Assembly (NCBI GenBank): GCA_016180845.1
Contig: JACPAK010000003.1
Span: forward strand, 186,001-250,000
Direction: 5' to 3'
Source of the DNA: Deltaproteobacteria bacterium
GTDB lineage: Bacteria; UBA10199; JACPAL01
Length of the DNA stretch: 64,000 nt
Made by a program: the position numbers and the translations under genes. Positions 48,514-56,220 of this stretch are shown here, piece after piece. Numbering within the stretch: the first letter of the stretch is position 1; every line of letters begins with the position of its first letter. Below the pieces are notes generated by a model. The model was not told the DNA's origin. It searched no databases and saw nothing but the letters and a program-made list of their open reading frames with translations.

Positions 48514-48536
48514 CCCCCTCTTAATGTAAGAGGGGG
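48514..48536. repeat. REP-like hairpin, copy 1
   Basis: CCCCCTCTTA-ATG-TAAGAGGGGG: perfect 10-base arms with 3-base loop in the divergent interval between the phospholipase-like gene and udg. Shares CCCCCTCTT/AAGAGGGGG arms with 51141-51163. Confidence 0.8.
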
Positions 48537-48572
48537 CTATCGGCAAGAAAAGAAGGTCCCGGAGGGGGCGTT

Positions 48573-49217
48573 ATGAGTGAGATCCTGAGTCAGGTCAAGG
48601 CCCACCTCAGGGACGCTCTCGATAAAGGGATCGAGGAGTTGCCGATGCGGTCGGCACCAAAACTCCCAGCGGAAGATCAGCTCAAAAAAATCCGTGAAGA
48701 GATTGGCGATTGTACCCGTTGTAAACTTTGCAAAGGGCGAACTCATATTGTCTTCGGTACCGGGAATCCTCATGCCGAATTGATGTTCGTCGGAGAGGGA
48801 CCAGGTCGGGACGAGGATTTACAAGGTGAACCATTTGTTGGTCGTGCCGGACAACTTCTCACGAAGATGATCGAGGCGATGGGATATAAGCGATCCGATG
48901 TCTATATTGCGAATGTCGTAAAATGCCGCCCCCCCGACAACCGGCTGCCCGAACTGGACGAGGTCGCCACCTGTTCTCCGTTTCTACTTCAACAGATTGA
49001 GGCGATTCAGCCCAAGATCATCGTGACCTTGGGAAATCTTGCAGCACAAACGTTATTAGGAACAAAGACAGGGATCACGCAATTACGAGGGAAGTTTTAT
49101 GAGCTTGGCGGGATAGCGATTATGCCGACGTACCACCCTGCTTATCTCTTACGTAATCCCGCAATGAAAAAACCTTGTTGGCAGGATCTGCAGATGGTGA
49201 TGTCCAAACTCCGTTAA
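48573..49217 (+). CDS. Family 4 uracil-DNA glycosylase (iron-sulphur type)
   Basis: Removes uracil from DNA as the first step of base-excision repair. 214 residues. The family-4 signs are all present: a [10 protein letters not shown] cysteine cluster near residue 50 and a second pair ([10 protein letters not shown] and VATCSPFLL) that bind 4Fe-4S; motif [21 protein letters not shown] with the catalytic region; and motif [14 protein letters not shown]. Shine-Dalgarno GGAGGG stands about 8 bases before the ATG. The last 98 bases overlap the 3' end of the convergent diguanylate cyclase gene, with both proteins' conserved domains ending near the overlap. Confidence 0.95.
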   Translation: MSEILSQVKAHLRDALDKGIEELPMRSAPKLPAEDQLKKIREEIGDCTRCKLCKGRTHIVFGTGNPHAELMFVGEGPGRDEDLQGEPFVGRAGQLLTKMIEAMGYKRSDVYIANVVKCRPPDNRLPELDEVATCSPFLLQQIEAIQPKIIVTLGNLAAQTLLGTKTGITQLRGKFYELGGIAIMPTYHPAYLLRNPAMKKPCWQDLQMVMSKLR

Positions 49218-50232
49218 AGACAACAACCTGATCCCGCCCATTCCATTTCGCCTGATACAGCGCCTTGTCGGCCGCTTCGAGGACCGCCTCCAAGGTCGTG
49301 GCATCCACAGGATAGGAAGCGATGCCCATACTCACCGTCAAATTTTGCTGGGGATCCGAGGCAAGTTTTCGTCTCAATTTTTCGGCAACAACCACCGCAT
49401 CTTCTTTTTTGGTATTGGGAAGGACCACAACAAACTCCTCCCCCCCATAGCGGGCGATATAGTCCACCTGCCGGATACTGGTAAGTAAGAGTTTTGAGAA
49501 CTCCCTGAGTCTCTTGTCCCCCTCCAGATGTCCGAAGGTGTCGTTGTATTTCTTGAAGTGATCAATGTCGATCATCAAGAGAGAAAGTGATTGCCCAAAA
49601 CGCTCGGCCCTCTTGATCTCCAACGGAAGAATTTCTCTGAAATGCCGGCGATTATGAAGACCGGTCAGTTCGTCGCGCACCGCCAATTCACGTGTCTTCG
49701 AATAAAGACCAGCATTGATAAGCGCAATGGCGATCTGGACCGCGATCGTATTTAAAAACTGAATCTCCTGCGCGGCAAAGGCCCCAGTCCCTGATCGTGT
49801 AAAATTAAGAATCCCGACAATTTCGTTTTTGAAAAGAAGCGGAATCGAGAGGAACGACCCATCCTCGCTCTTCTCCCCCTTATAATAAAGGTAGCGTCCT
49901 TCAAGTCGCGTATCCGGGATATAATAAGGTTGGCGGCTCTGGAAAACGAGACCGGTCACCCCTTCTCCTGTCTTGAAACTCATCCCACGCACCTTCGAGC
50001 TGTCGGCAAAACCGCGTGCCACCTGAACCACAACCTCTTCCTCTCCCTCACGCAGCAAAAGGGCGAATTCATGAAAACCAAGCTTTTCACCCAAAAAGTG
50101 ATCGAGGATATTATAGAGTTTGGGGAGTTCTAACGTGGAAACGATCAGTTGAGAGAACTCATTGATGAGGGCCAACTCCTTGATCCGGATCTCCAGCTCC
50201 TGATTAATTTTTTCCAGATCTGGGGAGCTCAT
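49120..50232 (-). CDS. GAF-GGDEF diguanylate cyclase
   Basis: Makes cyclic di-GMP from two GTP. About 370 residues from the ATG at 50232 (a GTG at 50262 is an alternative). A short N-terminal coiled coil (KINQELEIRIKELALINEFS) leads to a GAF sensor domain (about 20-170: LGFHEFALLLREG, FLSIPLLFKNEIVGILNFTR). The GGDEF domain has DELTGLHNRRHF, DIDHFKKYNDTFGHLEGD and the active-site GGEEF. RQVD five residues before it is a canonical RxxD inhibitory site, so product inhibition is expected. No membrane segment. Upstream is a sigma-54 element, predicted to start transcription about 33 bases before the chosen ATG. The 3' end is antisense to udg over 98 bases. Confidence 0.92.
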   Translation of the reverse strand: MSSPDLEKINQELEIRIKELALINEFSQLIVSTLELPKLYNILDHFLGEKLGFHEFALLLREGEEEVVVQVARGFADSSKVRGMSFKTGEGVTGLVFQSRQPYYIPDTRLEGRYLYYKGEKSEDGSFLSIPLLFKNEIVGILNFTRSGTGAFAAQEIQFLNTIAVQIAIALINAGLYSKTRELAVRDELTGLHNRRHFREILPLEIKRAERFGQSLSLLMIDIDHFKKYNDTFGHLEGDKRLREFSKLLLTSIRQVDYIARYGGEEFVVVLPNTKKEDAVVVAEKLRRKLASDPQQNLTVSMGIASYPVDATTLEAVLEAADKALYQAKWNGRDQVVVFNGVWTSPSADPANKVFSLRDYVRDKQGGTSA

Positions 50233-50255
50233 AAAGTTGACGGATATTCTCTTAA

Positions 50256-50272
50256 TTGACACATTTTGTCAA
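50256..50272. promoter_or_regulatory. Inverted repeat TTGACA-N5-TGTCAA in divergent region
   Basis: Perfect 6-base arms (50256-50261 and 50267-50272). It covers the predicted start of the diguanylate cyclase transcript and also offers a -35-like TTGACA for the divergent spoIID-type gene (the -10 at 17 bases, AAAGTT, is poor). Either an operator or a coincidence. Confidence 0.4.
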
Positions 50273-50275
50273 ATA

Positions 50276-50291
50276 GGCAAAGTTGGTGCCA
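50276..50291 (-). promoter_or_regulatory. Sigma-54 (-24/-12) promoter for diguanylate cyclase
   Basis: Minus-strand TGGCAC-CAACT-TTGCC, with exact TGGCAC, GG-N10-GC spacing and TTGC. Predicted start about 50265, just before the GTG at 50262 and 33 bases before the ATG at 50232. Confidence 0.75.
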
Positions 50292-50294
50292 AAC

Positions 50295-51152
50295 ATGCCA
50301 AAAAATCTCTTCCTCGTTTTTTTTCTCATGATGAGCTGCGCCACGACTCCCCCTGCCTCTCAAACAAGTCCGACGATCCGTGTGGCGATTCAGAAAGAAC
50401 CGCTCGTCATCAAGGAAATTCCTCTCGAGGCCTACCTCATGGGGGTCCTGGCCAAAGAGGTCCTTCCGGACTGGCCATTGGAAACACTCAAGGCACAGGC
50501 GGTTGCCAGTCGTACCTATACCCTTTATCGAAAAGAGCATCCTCGCTCACCCGAAGAAAATTTCGATATCGAAGTGACGGTACAAGACCAGGTCTTTGCC
50601 CTGCAGGAGGAATACCCTCCGCTCATCACCCAAGCTGTCCAGGAAACGGCGGGGCAAATCTTGCAGTATGACGGAAAGGTTTTTGCTGCCTTTTATCACA
50701 GCACCTGCGGTGGGATCAGTGAGCCCGCTGAATCAGTCTGGTCAGGAGAGGCCCCTTTTCCTGTCAATCAGATCCATCCCGATCCTTTTTGTGAAGATTC
50801 CCCTCACTCCCATTGGAGCTATGAACTGGATAAGGAGAATGAAGGGAGAATCGAGATACTCAAGAGGAATGAAACGGGACGCGTTGCGCTGCTTGACTTT
50901 CAGTCGCATGAGGTCTCGGGCAACAGCTTTCGAGAAATGATCGGGTATCAAAAAATTCGAAGCACCCTCTTCGAAGTGGAAGAAGAGAAAGACCGGATCT
51001 TGCTCTCGGGACGTGGCTCCGGACACGGGGTTGGTCTTTGTCAATGGGGGGCGAAGGGGATGGGGGATCTTGGCTACACGTATCAGGAGATTTTGGAATT
51101 TTATTATCCGGGAGCTACTTTAAAAAATCCCCCCCTCAATCCCCCTCTTTGA
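50295..51152 (+). CDS. SpoIID/LytB-type lytic transglycosylase, putative lipoprotein
   Basis: 285 residues from the ATG. A hydrophobic leader ends in FFLMMSC (Cys15, imperfect lipobox). The SpoIID domain, which cleaves peptidoglycan glycan strands lacking side stems in Bacillus, has IPLEAYLMGVLAKEV (catalytic Glu region), TLKAQAVASRTYTL, FYHSTCGG and GRGSGHGVGLCQWGAKGM. These are the standard motifs, also found in non-sporulating bacteria. A TTG four codons earlier is less likely. The last eight residues, NPPLNPPL, and the stop codon are encoded by a C-rich repeat and hairpin rather than by family sequence. It ends 30 bases before queA. Confidence 0.88.
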   Translation: MPKNLFLVFFLMMSCATTPPASQTSPTIRVAIQKEPLVIKEIPLEAYLMGVLAKEVLPDWPLETLKAQAVASRTYTLYRKEHPRSPEENFDIEVTVQDQVFALQEEYPPLITQAVQETAGQILQYDGKVFAAFYHSTCGGISEPAESVWSGEAPFPVNQIHPDPFCEDSPHSHWSYELDKENEGRIEILKRNETGRVALLDFQSHEVSGNSFREMIGYQKIRSTLFEVEEEKDRILLSGRGSGHGVGLCQWGAKGMGDLGYTYQEILEFYYPGATLKNPPLNPPL

Positions 51153-51163
51153 CAAAGAGGGGG
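51129..51163. repeat. REP-like C-rich element with hairpin, copy 2
   Basis: AATCCCCC-type direct units lead into CCCCCTCTTT-GAC-AAAGAGGGGG (51141-51163, perfect 10-base arms). The stop codon of the SpoIID-type gene (51150-51152) lies at the top of the stem. Arms match copy 1 at 48514-48536. Confidence 0.8.
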
Positions 51164-51182
51164 AAGGGGGAGATTTTAATTC

Positions 51183-51974
51183 ATGCAAACCTCTCTGTTT
51201 CATTACGAATTCCCCAAAGAGTTGGTCGCCCAACACCCGCTGCCACGTCGTGACGAGTCACGCATGATGGTGGTCGATCGAAGAAGTGGCCAATGGGAAC
51301 ATAAAAATTTTTATGAGATCTCTTCTTATCTGAGGGAAGGAGATCTCCTTGTCCTCAATAATGCCGAGGCGGATCTCATTGAATTGAATGGTCGCAAGGT
51401 TCCTGCTCTGCCACCTTATATAAAGAGAAAGAAGCCGGAGGATTTCACCGAACAGGATTATCAGAGGTATCGAACCGTCTATGCAAAAATCCCGGGCTCC
51501 AAGGCAGCTCCAACCGCCGGGTTTCATTTCACGACGGAAATTCTTGATCAGTTAAAAACCAAAGGAGTTCAGACACAGACACTGACCCTCCATGTCAGTT
51601 ATGACACCTACAAACCGATCCGGTCGGAACGGATCGAAGACCATCCGATGCATGGGGAGGAGTTTGTCATTCCTGAAGAGACAGCAGATGCCGTTAGACA
51701 GGCCAAAAAAGAGAAGCGAAGGGTCGTGGCGGTAGGGACAACCGTCGTACGTGCCTTGGAATCGTCAACATCCCCGACAACACTATTTATTCAACCCGGT
51801 TTCCAATTCCAGATCGTCGACGCCCTTCTGACGAACTTTCACCGCCCCCGCTCGACAGTCCTCGTGATGGTCTCGGCATTTGCGGATCGGGAATTGATCC
51901 TGTCCGCCTATGAAGAGGCAATCAGAGAGCGTTATCGGTTATTTTCGTATGGGGATTGTATGTTGATCATTTAA
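51183..51974 (+). CDS. queA: tRNA preQ1(34) S-adenosylmethionine ribosyltransferase-isomerase, shortened
   Basis: Penultimate step of queuosine synthesis on tRNA. Start FHYEFPKELVAQHPLPRRDE, then GDLLVLNNAE, KIPGSKAAPTAGFHFT, LHVSYDTYKPI, HGEEFVIPEETA, VAVGTTVVRALES and VDALLTNFHRPRST, ending YRLFSYGDCMLII are all family motifs. At 263 residues it is about 80 shorter than the usual 340-350. The missing part is the central domain, normally between LVLNDTKVIPARL and LPPYI; here about 20 residues join LVLNN to ALPPYIKRK. No frameshift is seen. The tgt gene of the same pathway lies at 59.2 kb. The Shine-Dalgarno (AAGGGGGAG) comes from the end of the C-rich element. Confidence 0.93.
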   Translation: MQTSLFHYEFPKELVAQHPLPRRDESRMMVVDRRSGQWEHKNFYEISSYLREGDLLVLNNAEADLIELNGRKVPALPPYIKRKKPEDFTEQDYQRYRTVYAKIPGSKAAPTAGFHFTTEILDQLKTKGVQTQTLTLHVSYDTYKPIRSERIEDHPMHGEEFVIPEETADAVRQAKKEKRRVVAVGTTVVRALESSTSPTTLFIQPGFQFQIVDALLTNFHRPRSTVLVMVSAFADRELILSAYEEAIRERYRLFSYGDCMLII

Positions 51975-51983
51975 AAAACCACA

Positions 51984-52102
51984 GGATGTCGAGAAAGGCT
52001 CAGATGCAAGGCGTCCGACGAAATCGAACGAGGCGTACTTGAGTGGTACGTCGAGTGAAGATTGAGGAGGACAACGCAGCAGATGGGCTTTTATCGACAT
52101 CC
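51984..52102. repeat. 119-bp inverted-repeat element between queA and ispH
   Basis: Perfect 9-base terminal arms GGATGTCGA (51984-51992) and TCGACATCC (52094-52102), with further near-complementary bases inside (AAAGGC versus GGCTTTT) and an internal GTAC-N7-GTAC hairpin near 52036-52050. It fills the whole gap between convergent queA and ispH and can fold on either strand, so it may end both transcripts. From memory, similar sequences recur between genes of other bacteria; I could not check. Confidence 0.6.
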
Positions 52103-52103
52103 T

Positions 52104-53345
52104 TTAGCGGAACGACAACACACGCTCGATGACATCCCCCATCACCTGATTCGGTGTCGAGGCGCCAGAGGTGATTCCAATCTGGATCTTACCGGGAGGA
52201 AGCCAGTTTTCTTCGACAGAAGCCTCAAATTTTCCAACCGGCTTGTGACGAATTTCTGTTGCCGAGATCAGACAATCCTTGTCTTCAATATGATAGGTTT
52301 TCGCACGGGAGGCGGCGATTTTGGCCAATTGATTCGTATTGCTTGAGTTATACCCTCCGATCACGAGCATCAGATCGAGATCTTTCTGGATCAAATCCTT
52401 CATCGCATTCTGTCGGTCCTCAGTCGCACTGCAGATCGTATCAAAATTCCGAAAGTGCTGGCTCAGATGATCCTCTCCATACCTTACTGCGAGCGCCTGT
52501 TTGATCCTCTCGGAAATCGCCAACGATTCACTCATGAGCATCGTTGTCTGATTGGCAACACCAACTTTCTTGAGATCTACTTCTGGATTGAAACCGGGTG
52601 AAACCTGTTTCCTGAATTTGGCCAAAAATTCCTCGGGATCTCCACCTTGTTGGATATAATGGCAGAGAAACTCCGTCTCCTCCATATCTAGCACAATCAG
52701 ATAGCGTCCTTGGGGATATGCCAAGACCCGAGAGCTCGTCGCCTGGGTCTCTTCATGATAATACTTCCCATGAATCACAGCGGTAAAACCTTCTGTCGCA
52801 TAGCTTTCGACCCGCTTCCAGACATTCAAGACTGAACCACAAGTGGTATCTACGAGGACAGAACCTTTTTCCTGAAGTGTCTGAATCTGACTCGCCGTCG
52901 CCCCGAAGGCAGGGAGAACCACCACATCCTCTTTCTGAACCCGCGAATAATCCTCCAGGAATTGAATCCCCATTTCGCTCAGATTCTTGTTTACGCGGGG
53001 GTTATGGATAATCTGTGCCGTAAGAAAAATTCTCCGGTCGGGGAATCGCTTTCGGGTCTCATAGGCAAGATCAACCGCCCGATCCACGCCGTAGCAAAAC
53101 CCGAAGGAACCAGCGAGATGAAACGTGACCCCCTTTGCCGAATAAACATTCCCCCCCTCAACAATCCTCGAGACAATATCACTGTGATAATCACGAATCA
53201 GATCCTTTTGGACCACCTGCTTGAGGCCAAAACTTTTTCGGATCAGTTGATGAGCTTCTTCCATAAACGCCGGGATAGACCTTAACCCGAAAAACGTCAA
53301 CTTTTCGATGCCATCTGGGTTAAAGATCACCCTTTTTCTTGCCAA
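52104..53345 (-). CDS. ispH: 4-hydroxy-3-methylbut-2-enyl diphosphate reductase, long type
   Basis: Last step of the MEP pathway, making IPP and DMAPP with a 4Fe-4S cluster. The three cluster cysteines are in SFGFCYGVDRAV, LVDTTCGSVLNVW and FDTICSATEDRQ. Other IspH signs: IIHNPRVNKNL, HGKYYHEETQATSS, LVIGGYNSSNTNQL and ITSGASTPNQVM. At 413 residues with about 85 before the first Cys and an insert in the middle, it is of the long cyanobacterial/plant-like form rather than the about 310-residue proteobacterial form. The start is uncertain: TTG at 53345 (used here) or GTG at 53330; no ATG precedes the conserved part. A -35/-10 pair (TTGGAC 53385-53380, TATCAT 53363-53358) lies just upstream. Confidence 0.93.
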   Translation of the reverse strand: MARKRVIFNPDGIEKLTFFGLRSIPAFMEEAHQLIRKSFGLKQVVQKDLIRDYHSDIVSRIVEGGNVYSAKGVTFHLAGSFGFCYGVDRAVDLAYETRKRFPDRRIFLTAQIIHNPRVNKNLSEMGIQFLEDYSRVQKEDVVVLPAFGATASQIQTLQEKGSVLVDTTCGSVLNVWKRVESYATEGFTAVIHGKYYHEETQATSSRVLAYPQGRYLIVLDMEETEFLCHYIQQGGDPEEFLAKFRKQVSPGFNPEVDLKKVGVANQTTMLMSESLAISERIKQALAVRYGEDHLSQHFRNFDTICSATEDRQNAMKDLIQKDLDLMLVIGGYNSSNTNQLAKIAASRAKTYHIEDKDCLISATEIRHKPVGKFEASVEENWLPPGKIQIGITSGASTPNQVMGDVIERVLSFR

Positions 53346-53357
53346 TCAGATTAAAAA

Positions 53358-53385
53358 ATGATAGCGATTCCAGTCAGTTGTCCAA
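53358..53385 (-). promoter_or_regulatory. Sigma-70-like promoter for ispH
   Basis: Minus-strand TTGGAC (53385-53380), 16-base spacer, TATCAT (53363-53358), ending 12 bases before the TTG start. This gives a leader of about 5 bases. Confidence 0.45.
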
Positions 53386-53395
53386 AGTTGGGTTT

Positions 53396-53411
53396 TGGAA
53401 CAATCTTTGCA
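53396..53411 (+). promoter_or_regulatory. Sigma-54 (-24/-12) promoter for lipoprotein A
   Basis: TGGAAC-AATCT-TTGCA, GG-N10-GC. Predicted start about 53422, leader of 50 bases to ATG 53472. Same hexamers as at 57012-57027. Confidence 0.78.
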
Positions 53412-53471
53412 GAATTAACCGTCACATCGGGTCCCTTTTAGGGGGGGCTATAAACAAAGGGAGGGGGATAT

Positions 53472-55853
53472 ATGAAAAACAAAATCGCCTTTAGAGGATT
53501 GATCGTCGGTCTGACCGCCAGCCTCTTCTTGTGGGGTGCCATCTCAGTCGGTGGATTGGGGGGTTGCGGCTCTTCAAAGAAAGCGAGCACGACAACGACC
53601 GATAGCGACGATGAAGATGGAAGCACCGACGCCGGCGAGGCCTCAGTCGGGGCACTTCGAACCACCCCGAGCGCCGACATCTCCAGTCTGGATAAAAGCT
53701 TGAGTTCTTCATCGGCTTCAGCTCTCACGGTCCAAGCGGCAACAGTTGTCGTCGATAACGGACTCCAGGCGTTTGAAAATGTTCGAGCTGAAGGAAAGGG
53801 ATCCCGGGCCGGTTGTGAGTCGAATATGCACAAGCAGGAGATCTTCCGGATGGGTGTTCAGGTGGAACTCGAAAAATGTTACCCGATGGCGATGGAGGCG
53901 GGTGGTCTGATTGAAATCCCGGATGGTTCGGTAGTCCTTTATAGCATTAAACCTCCGGACCCAGATGAGATGGGGGATTTTGAAGAACAAGAAGCAGCAA
54001 AAAAAGAACCTGCTGCTCAGCCGCCTGCTGGTGGACAACCTCCTAGTGGCGGCGGACAGCCCCCGAGTGGTGAACAGCCTCCGAGTGGTGGGCAACCCCC
54101 CAGTGGTGGACAACCTCCAAGTGGCGGCCAACCCCCCAGTGGTGGACAACCTCCAACCCTCGCCAAACATGCCGAAGTTGATGATAAAGAGGCCTTCTGT
54201 GGTGATATCCCCGATGAATTTGAAGATCAGAAAAAGGCCTGTGAAGAAGGCGGAGGAGGCATGGCAGAAAGCATCAAGATGCGGATTGGGAAAAACCTGG
54301 GTGCCAATAAAGATGAATTACAGATCGATCTCTGTTTTGGCCCTGATGGATCCGAGGCTCTCGAATCCGAAGGGACTTATACCGCCAGCGACTCGGTTTA
54401 CACGGCGAACATGGTTCGTATCGGAAAATTCCTCGGTACAGAGGAAAAAACGTCATTTGATTTAACAGTCGATCTTGGAACCGACGGGAAGGTGACTGAC
54501 GGGGATGTGAGCTTAGGAACAGACGGTTCCGCTACCGCCACCGCCAAGATGGTCGGAAAATGGGGAAGTGGCCAGATGACCTTTACCGCGACACCGACAG
54601 AAAATACCTTGAAGGGTGGCTTCGGTGGTGGTTTTAAGGATCCGATCACAAAAATTCTGACTACTTTTGTCGGAAAGACCTACGCTGTCTTTAGCGCCAC
54701 CGAGGGGTGTGCGAAATTCAGCTTCACCGGTTCCCCACCTCCAATGCGTTTGCAAGACATGGTCCCGTTCGATATTGACGCCAACCGACTGGGTGGCTTC
54801 TTGTCGACGATCAGCCTCGATATCTGTGGGGTCGGCGCCCTCACCACCTCAAACTACAAGACAGTCAACGTCTGCCCCAATCCGAATTTCGATCCGGCCG
54901 CCAGTGCAGACAATGACTGTCCGATGATCGCCGCTAAAGCGGATGGAACCTGTGAAGAGGTCACGCATATCGGCACGGAATGTTTTGCGATCTCGAATGG
55001 ATCCTCCTCAGGAGATTTTGCGAAACAGGTCACGCAGACCTTCAAGCGGATCGCCGATTCGGCATCGACTTACTTCAGCGTGGTCAAGGATATTGACATG
55101 ACCACTATCGCTGCCGACAAGCCGACTATAGAGTTCCCAAGGTCTTGGGACTGTACTGGCAGCTTTACAGCAATTGACTTCACTGATGACTCGAAGGTCG
55201 ACTTCGAGGCGATGGGGAAGGCAATGGATAAGTGCTTTTCCCTGCAGGAGAAGGGGAATTCGAACCAAGGAATGGGTGGCTACAACTGTCATCAGGAAGA
55301 AAATATGAATGGTGTGAACGCAATCGCGGATGCCGGTCCTCGCGATATGGGTAAGTATGGTGGGGAATACCAGCGTGTTGCCGACGCTGGTACCTGTTCC
55401 ACCACACAAGCCTCAAATCTGATCCGTATCGACCCTGTGGATGTGAAAACCAATAAATACTGCATCCCGACAGACACGAAGTGTGAGGAGTTTACGATTA
55501 GAACCCTGTCAGGGTTCGTAATAGCAGCCAAGGAAGATTCAAACACCGGTCTCGGGATCACGATGCCAGGTCATCTGCCAATCGCTGGAATCTCGTTTGG
55601 TGCAGAAGGATCTGGTAACGTTGCCCAGGCGGAATTCCGGTTTGGCAACAACTTCAACTCTCCAACATGTACGGCAATCCACAAGCTCAGTCAGCCAACC
55701 TTTGAAAAAGCGAAGGATGCCTTTGCCGATCCCACGAAGCCTCCTGATGAGGGTGGACCCCCGAAGGCCTGCACAGACAAATTCGGCACCAGTGTCACAA
55801 AGGATCAGTGTGACAGCTACTGCCTCCAGAAGGGTGTCGATTGCAAAGCATAA
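53472..55853 (+). CDS. Surface lipoprotein A (paralogue of lipoprotein B)
   Basis: 793 residues. Signal sequence with lipobox L-G-G-C (Cys32), then a Ser/Thr-rich linker. Shares with the protein at 57055 an N-terminal block (PSADISSLDKSLSSSS; GCESNMHKQEIFRMGVQVEL then EKCYPMAMEA), the central G-x-ATxGCAKFxFxG segment (TEGCAKFSFTGSPPP), NYKTVNVCPNPNFDPA, ADGTCEEVTHIGTECFAISN, the NxGMGGxNC box and the tail PPKACTDKFG. It has an insert of QPPSGG repeats (residues about 183-229) absent from the paralogue. Many paired Cys suggest disulphides. The function is unknown; it is under a sigma-54 element and ends at a strong terminator. GGAGGGGG lies just before the ATG. Confidence 0.85.
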   Translation: MKNKIAFRGLIVGLTASLFLWGAISVGGLGGCGSSKKASTTTTDSDDEDGSTDAGEASVGALRTTPSADISSLDKSLSSSSASALTVQAATVVVDNGLQAFENVRAEGKGSRAGCESNMHKQEIFRMGVQVELEKCYPMAMEAGGLIEIPDGSVVLYSIKPPDPDEMGDFEEQEAAKKEPAAQPPAGGQPPSGGGQPPSGEQPPSGGQPPSGGQPPSGGQPPSGGQPPTLAKHAEVDDKEAFCGDIPDEFEDQKKACEEGGGGMAESIKMRIGKNLGANKDELQIDLCFGPDGSEALESEGTYTASDSVYTANMVRIGKFLGTEEKTSFDLTVDLGTDGKVTDGDVSLGTDGSATATAKMVGKWGSGQMTFTATPTENTLKGGFGGGFKDPITKILTTFVGKTYAVFSATEGCAKFSFTGSPPPMRLQDMVPFDIDANRLGGFLSTISLDICGVGALTTSNYKTVNVCPNPNFDPAASADNDCPMIAAKADGTCEEVTHIGTECFAISNGSSSGDFAKQVTQTFKRIADSASTYFSVVKDIDMTTIAADKPTIEFPRSWDCTGSFTAIDFTDDSKVDFEAMGKAMDKCFSLQEKGNSNQGMGGYNCHQEENMNGVNAIADAGPRDMGKYGGEYQRVADAGTCSTTQASNLIRIDPVDVKTNKYCIPTDTKCEEFTIRTLSGFVIAAKEDSNTGLGITMPGHLPIAGISFGAEGSGNVAQAEFRFGNNFNSPTCTAIHKLSQPTFEKAKDAFADPTKPPDEGGPPKACTDKFGTSVTKDQCDSYCLQKGVDCKA
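54018..54156 (+). repeat. Tandem QPPSGG-coding repeats
   Basis: About eight imperfect 18-base units encoding QPP(S/A)GG variants inside lipoprotein A. Third positions differ between units. It forms a proline-rich spacer that could vary in length by slippage. Confidence 0.9.
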
Positions 55854-55873
55854 GGTAAGACTCGATTACGAAA

Positions 55874-55910
55874 AAAAGGCCCTGTCTCCGTCAAGGAGGC
55901 GGGGCCTTTT
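55874..55910. terminator. Bidirectional intrinsic terminator after lipoprotein A
   Basis: AAAAGGCCC (55874-55882) pairs with GGGCCTTTT (55902-55910), plus inner pairs GTCTCC/GGAGGC around a 5-base loop. The A-run on one side and T-run on the other allow use in both directions. The last codons and stop of the opposite TPR-like gene lie within it. Confidence 0.85.
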
Positions 55911-56220
55911 GCTTTAATAAAGTCTCCGCCTTCTCATGCTGGCCCGTTCGATCATAGAGATCTGCCAGCTTTTTCTTTAGATCATTGTTGTCAGGATATT
56001 TGACCAGGAGATTCTCATAAACCCTTATCAGGGGAAGATACTGCTTCTGCTTCAACCCCTCCTCCCCCTTTTCACGAAGAAAACGGGACGCCTGCTCTGT
56101 CTTGTCCGCCGCATCCTTCGCTGTAAAAGAGGGAAGCAGTCGAGAAGGTTTGCGTAAAAAAAAGAGGTAGCCTCCAGAGACCACCGCGAGTCCTATCAAA
56201 ACAAGAATCAGTTTTTTCAT
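55891..56220 (-). CDS. Small membrane-anchored TPR-like protein
   Basis: 109 residues from the ATG at 56220, which overlaps the coaB stop (ATGA), so translation is likely coupled; an upstream TTG is disfavoured. One N-terminal membrane helix (LILVLIGLAVVSGGYLFFL), then a soluble helical part. YLPLIRVYENLLVKYPDNND followed by LKKKLADLYDRTGQHEKAET is a tetratricopeptide-like pair of helices. The last residues KAPPP and the TGA are encoded inside the terminator hairpin. Function unknown; probably inner-membrane with a periplasmic or cytoplasmic TPR face. Confidence 0.75.
   Translation of the reverse strand: MKKLILVLIGLAVVSGGYLFFLRKPSRLLPSFTAKDAADKTEQASRFLREKGEEGLKQKQYLPLIRVYENLLVKYPDNNDLKKKLADLYDRTGQHEKAETLLKQKAPPP

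Noticed and set aside
50276-50291. Plus-strand reading of the same site as a sigma-54 promoter for the SpoIID-type gene
   Set aside because: GG-N10-GC occurs by near-palindromy, but its start would fall inside the coding region and the -12 box is GTGC.
54018-54156. CRISPR-like array
   Set aside because: The regular 18-base units are in-frame coding repeats (QPPSGG) without spacers.
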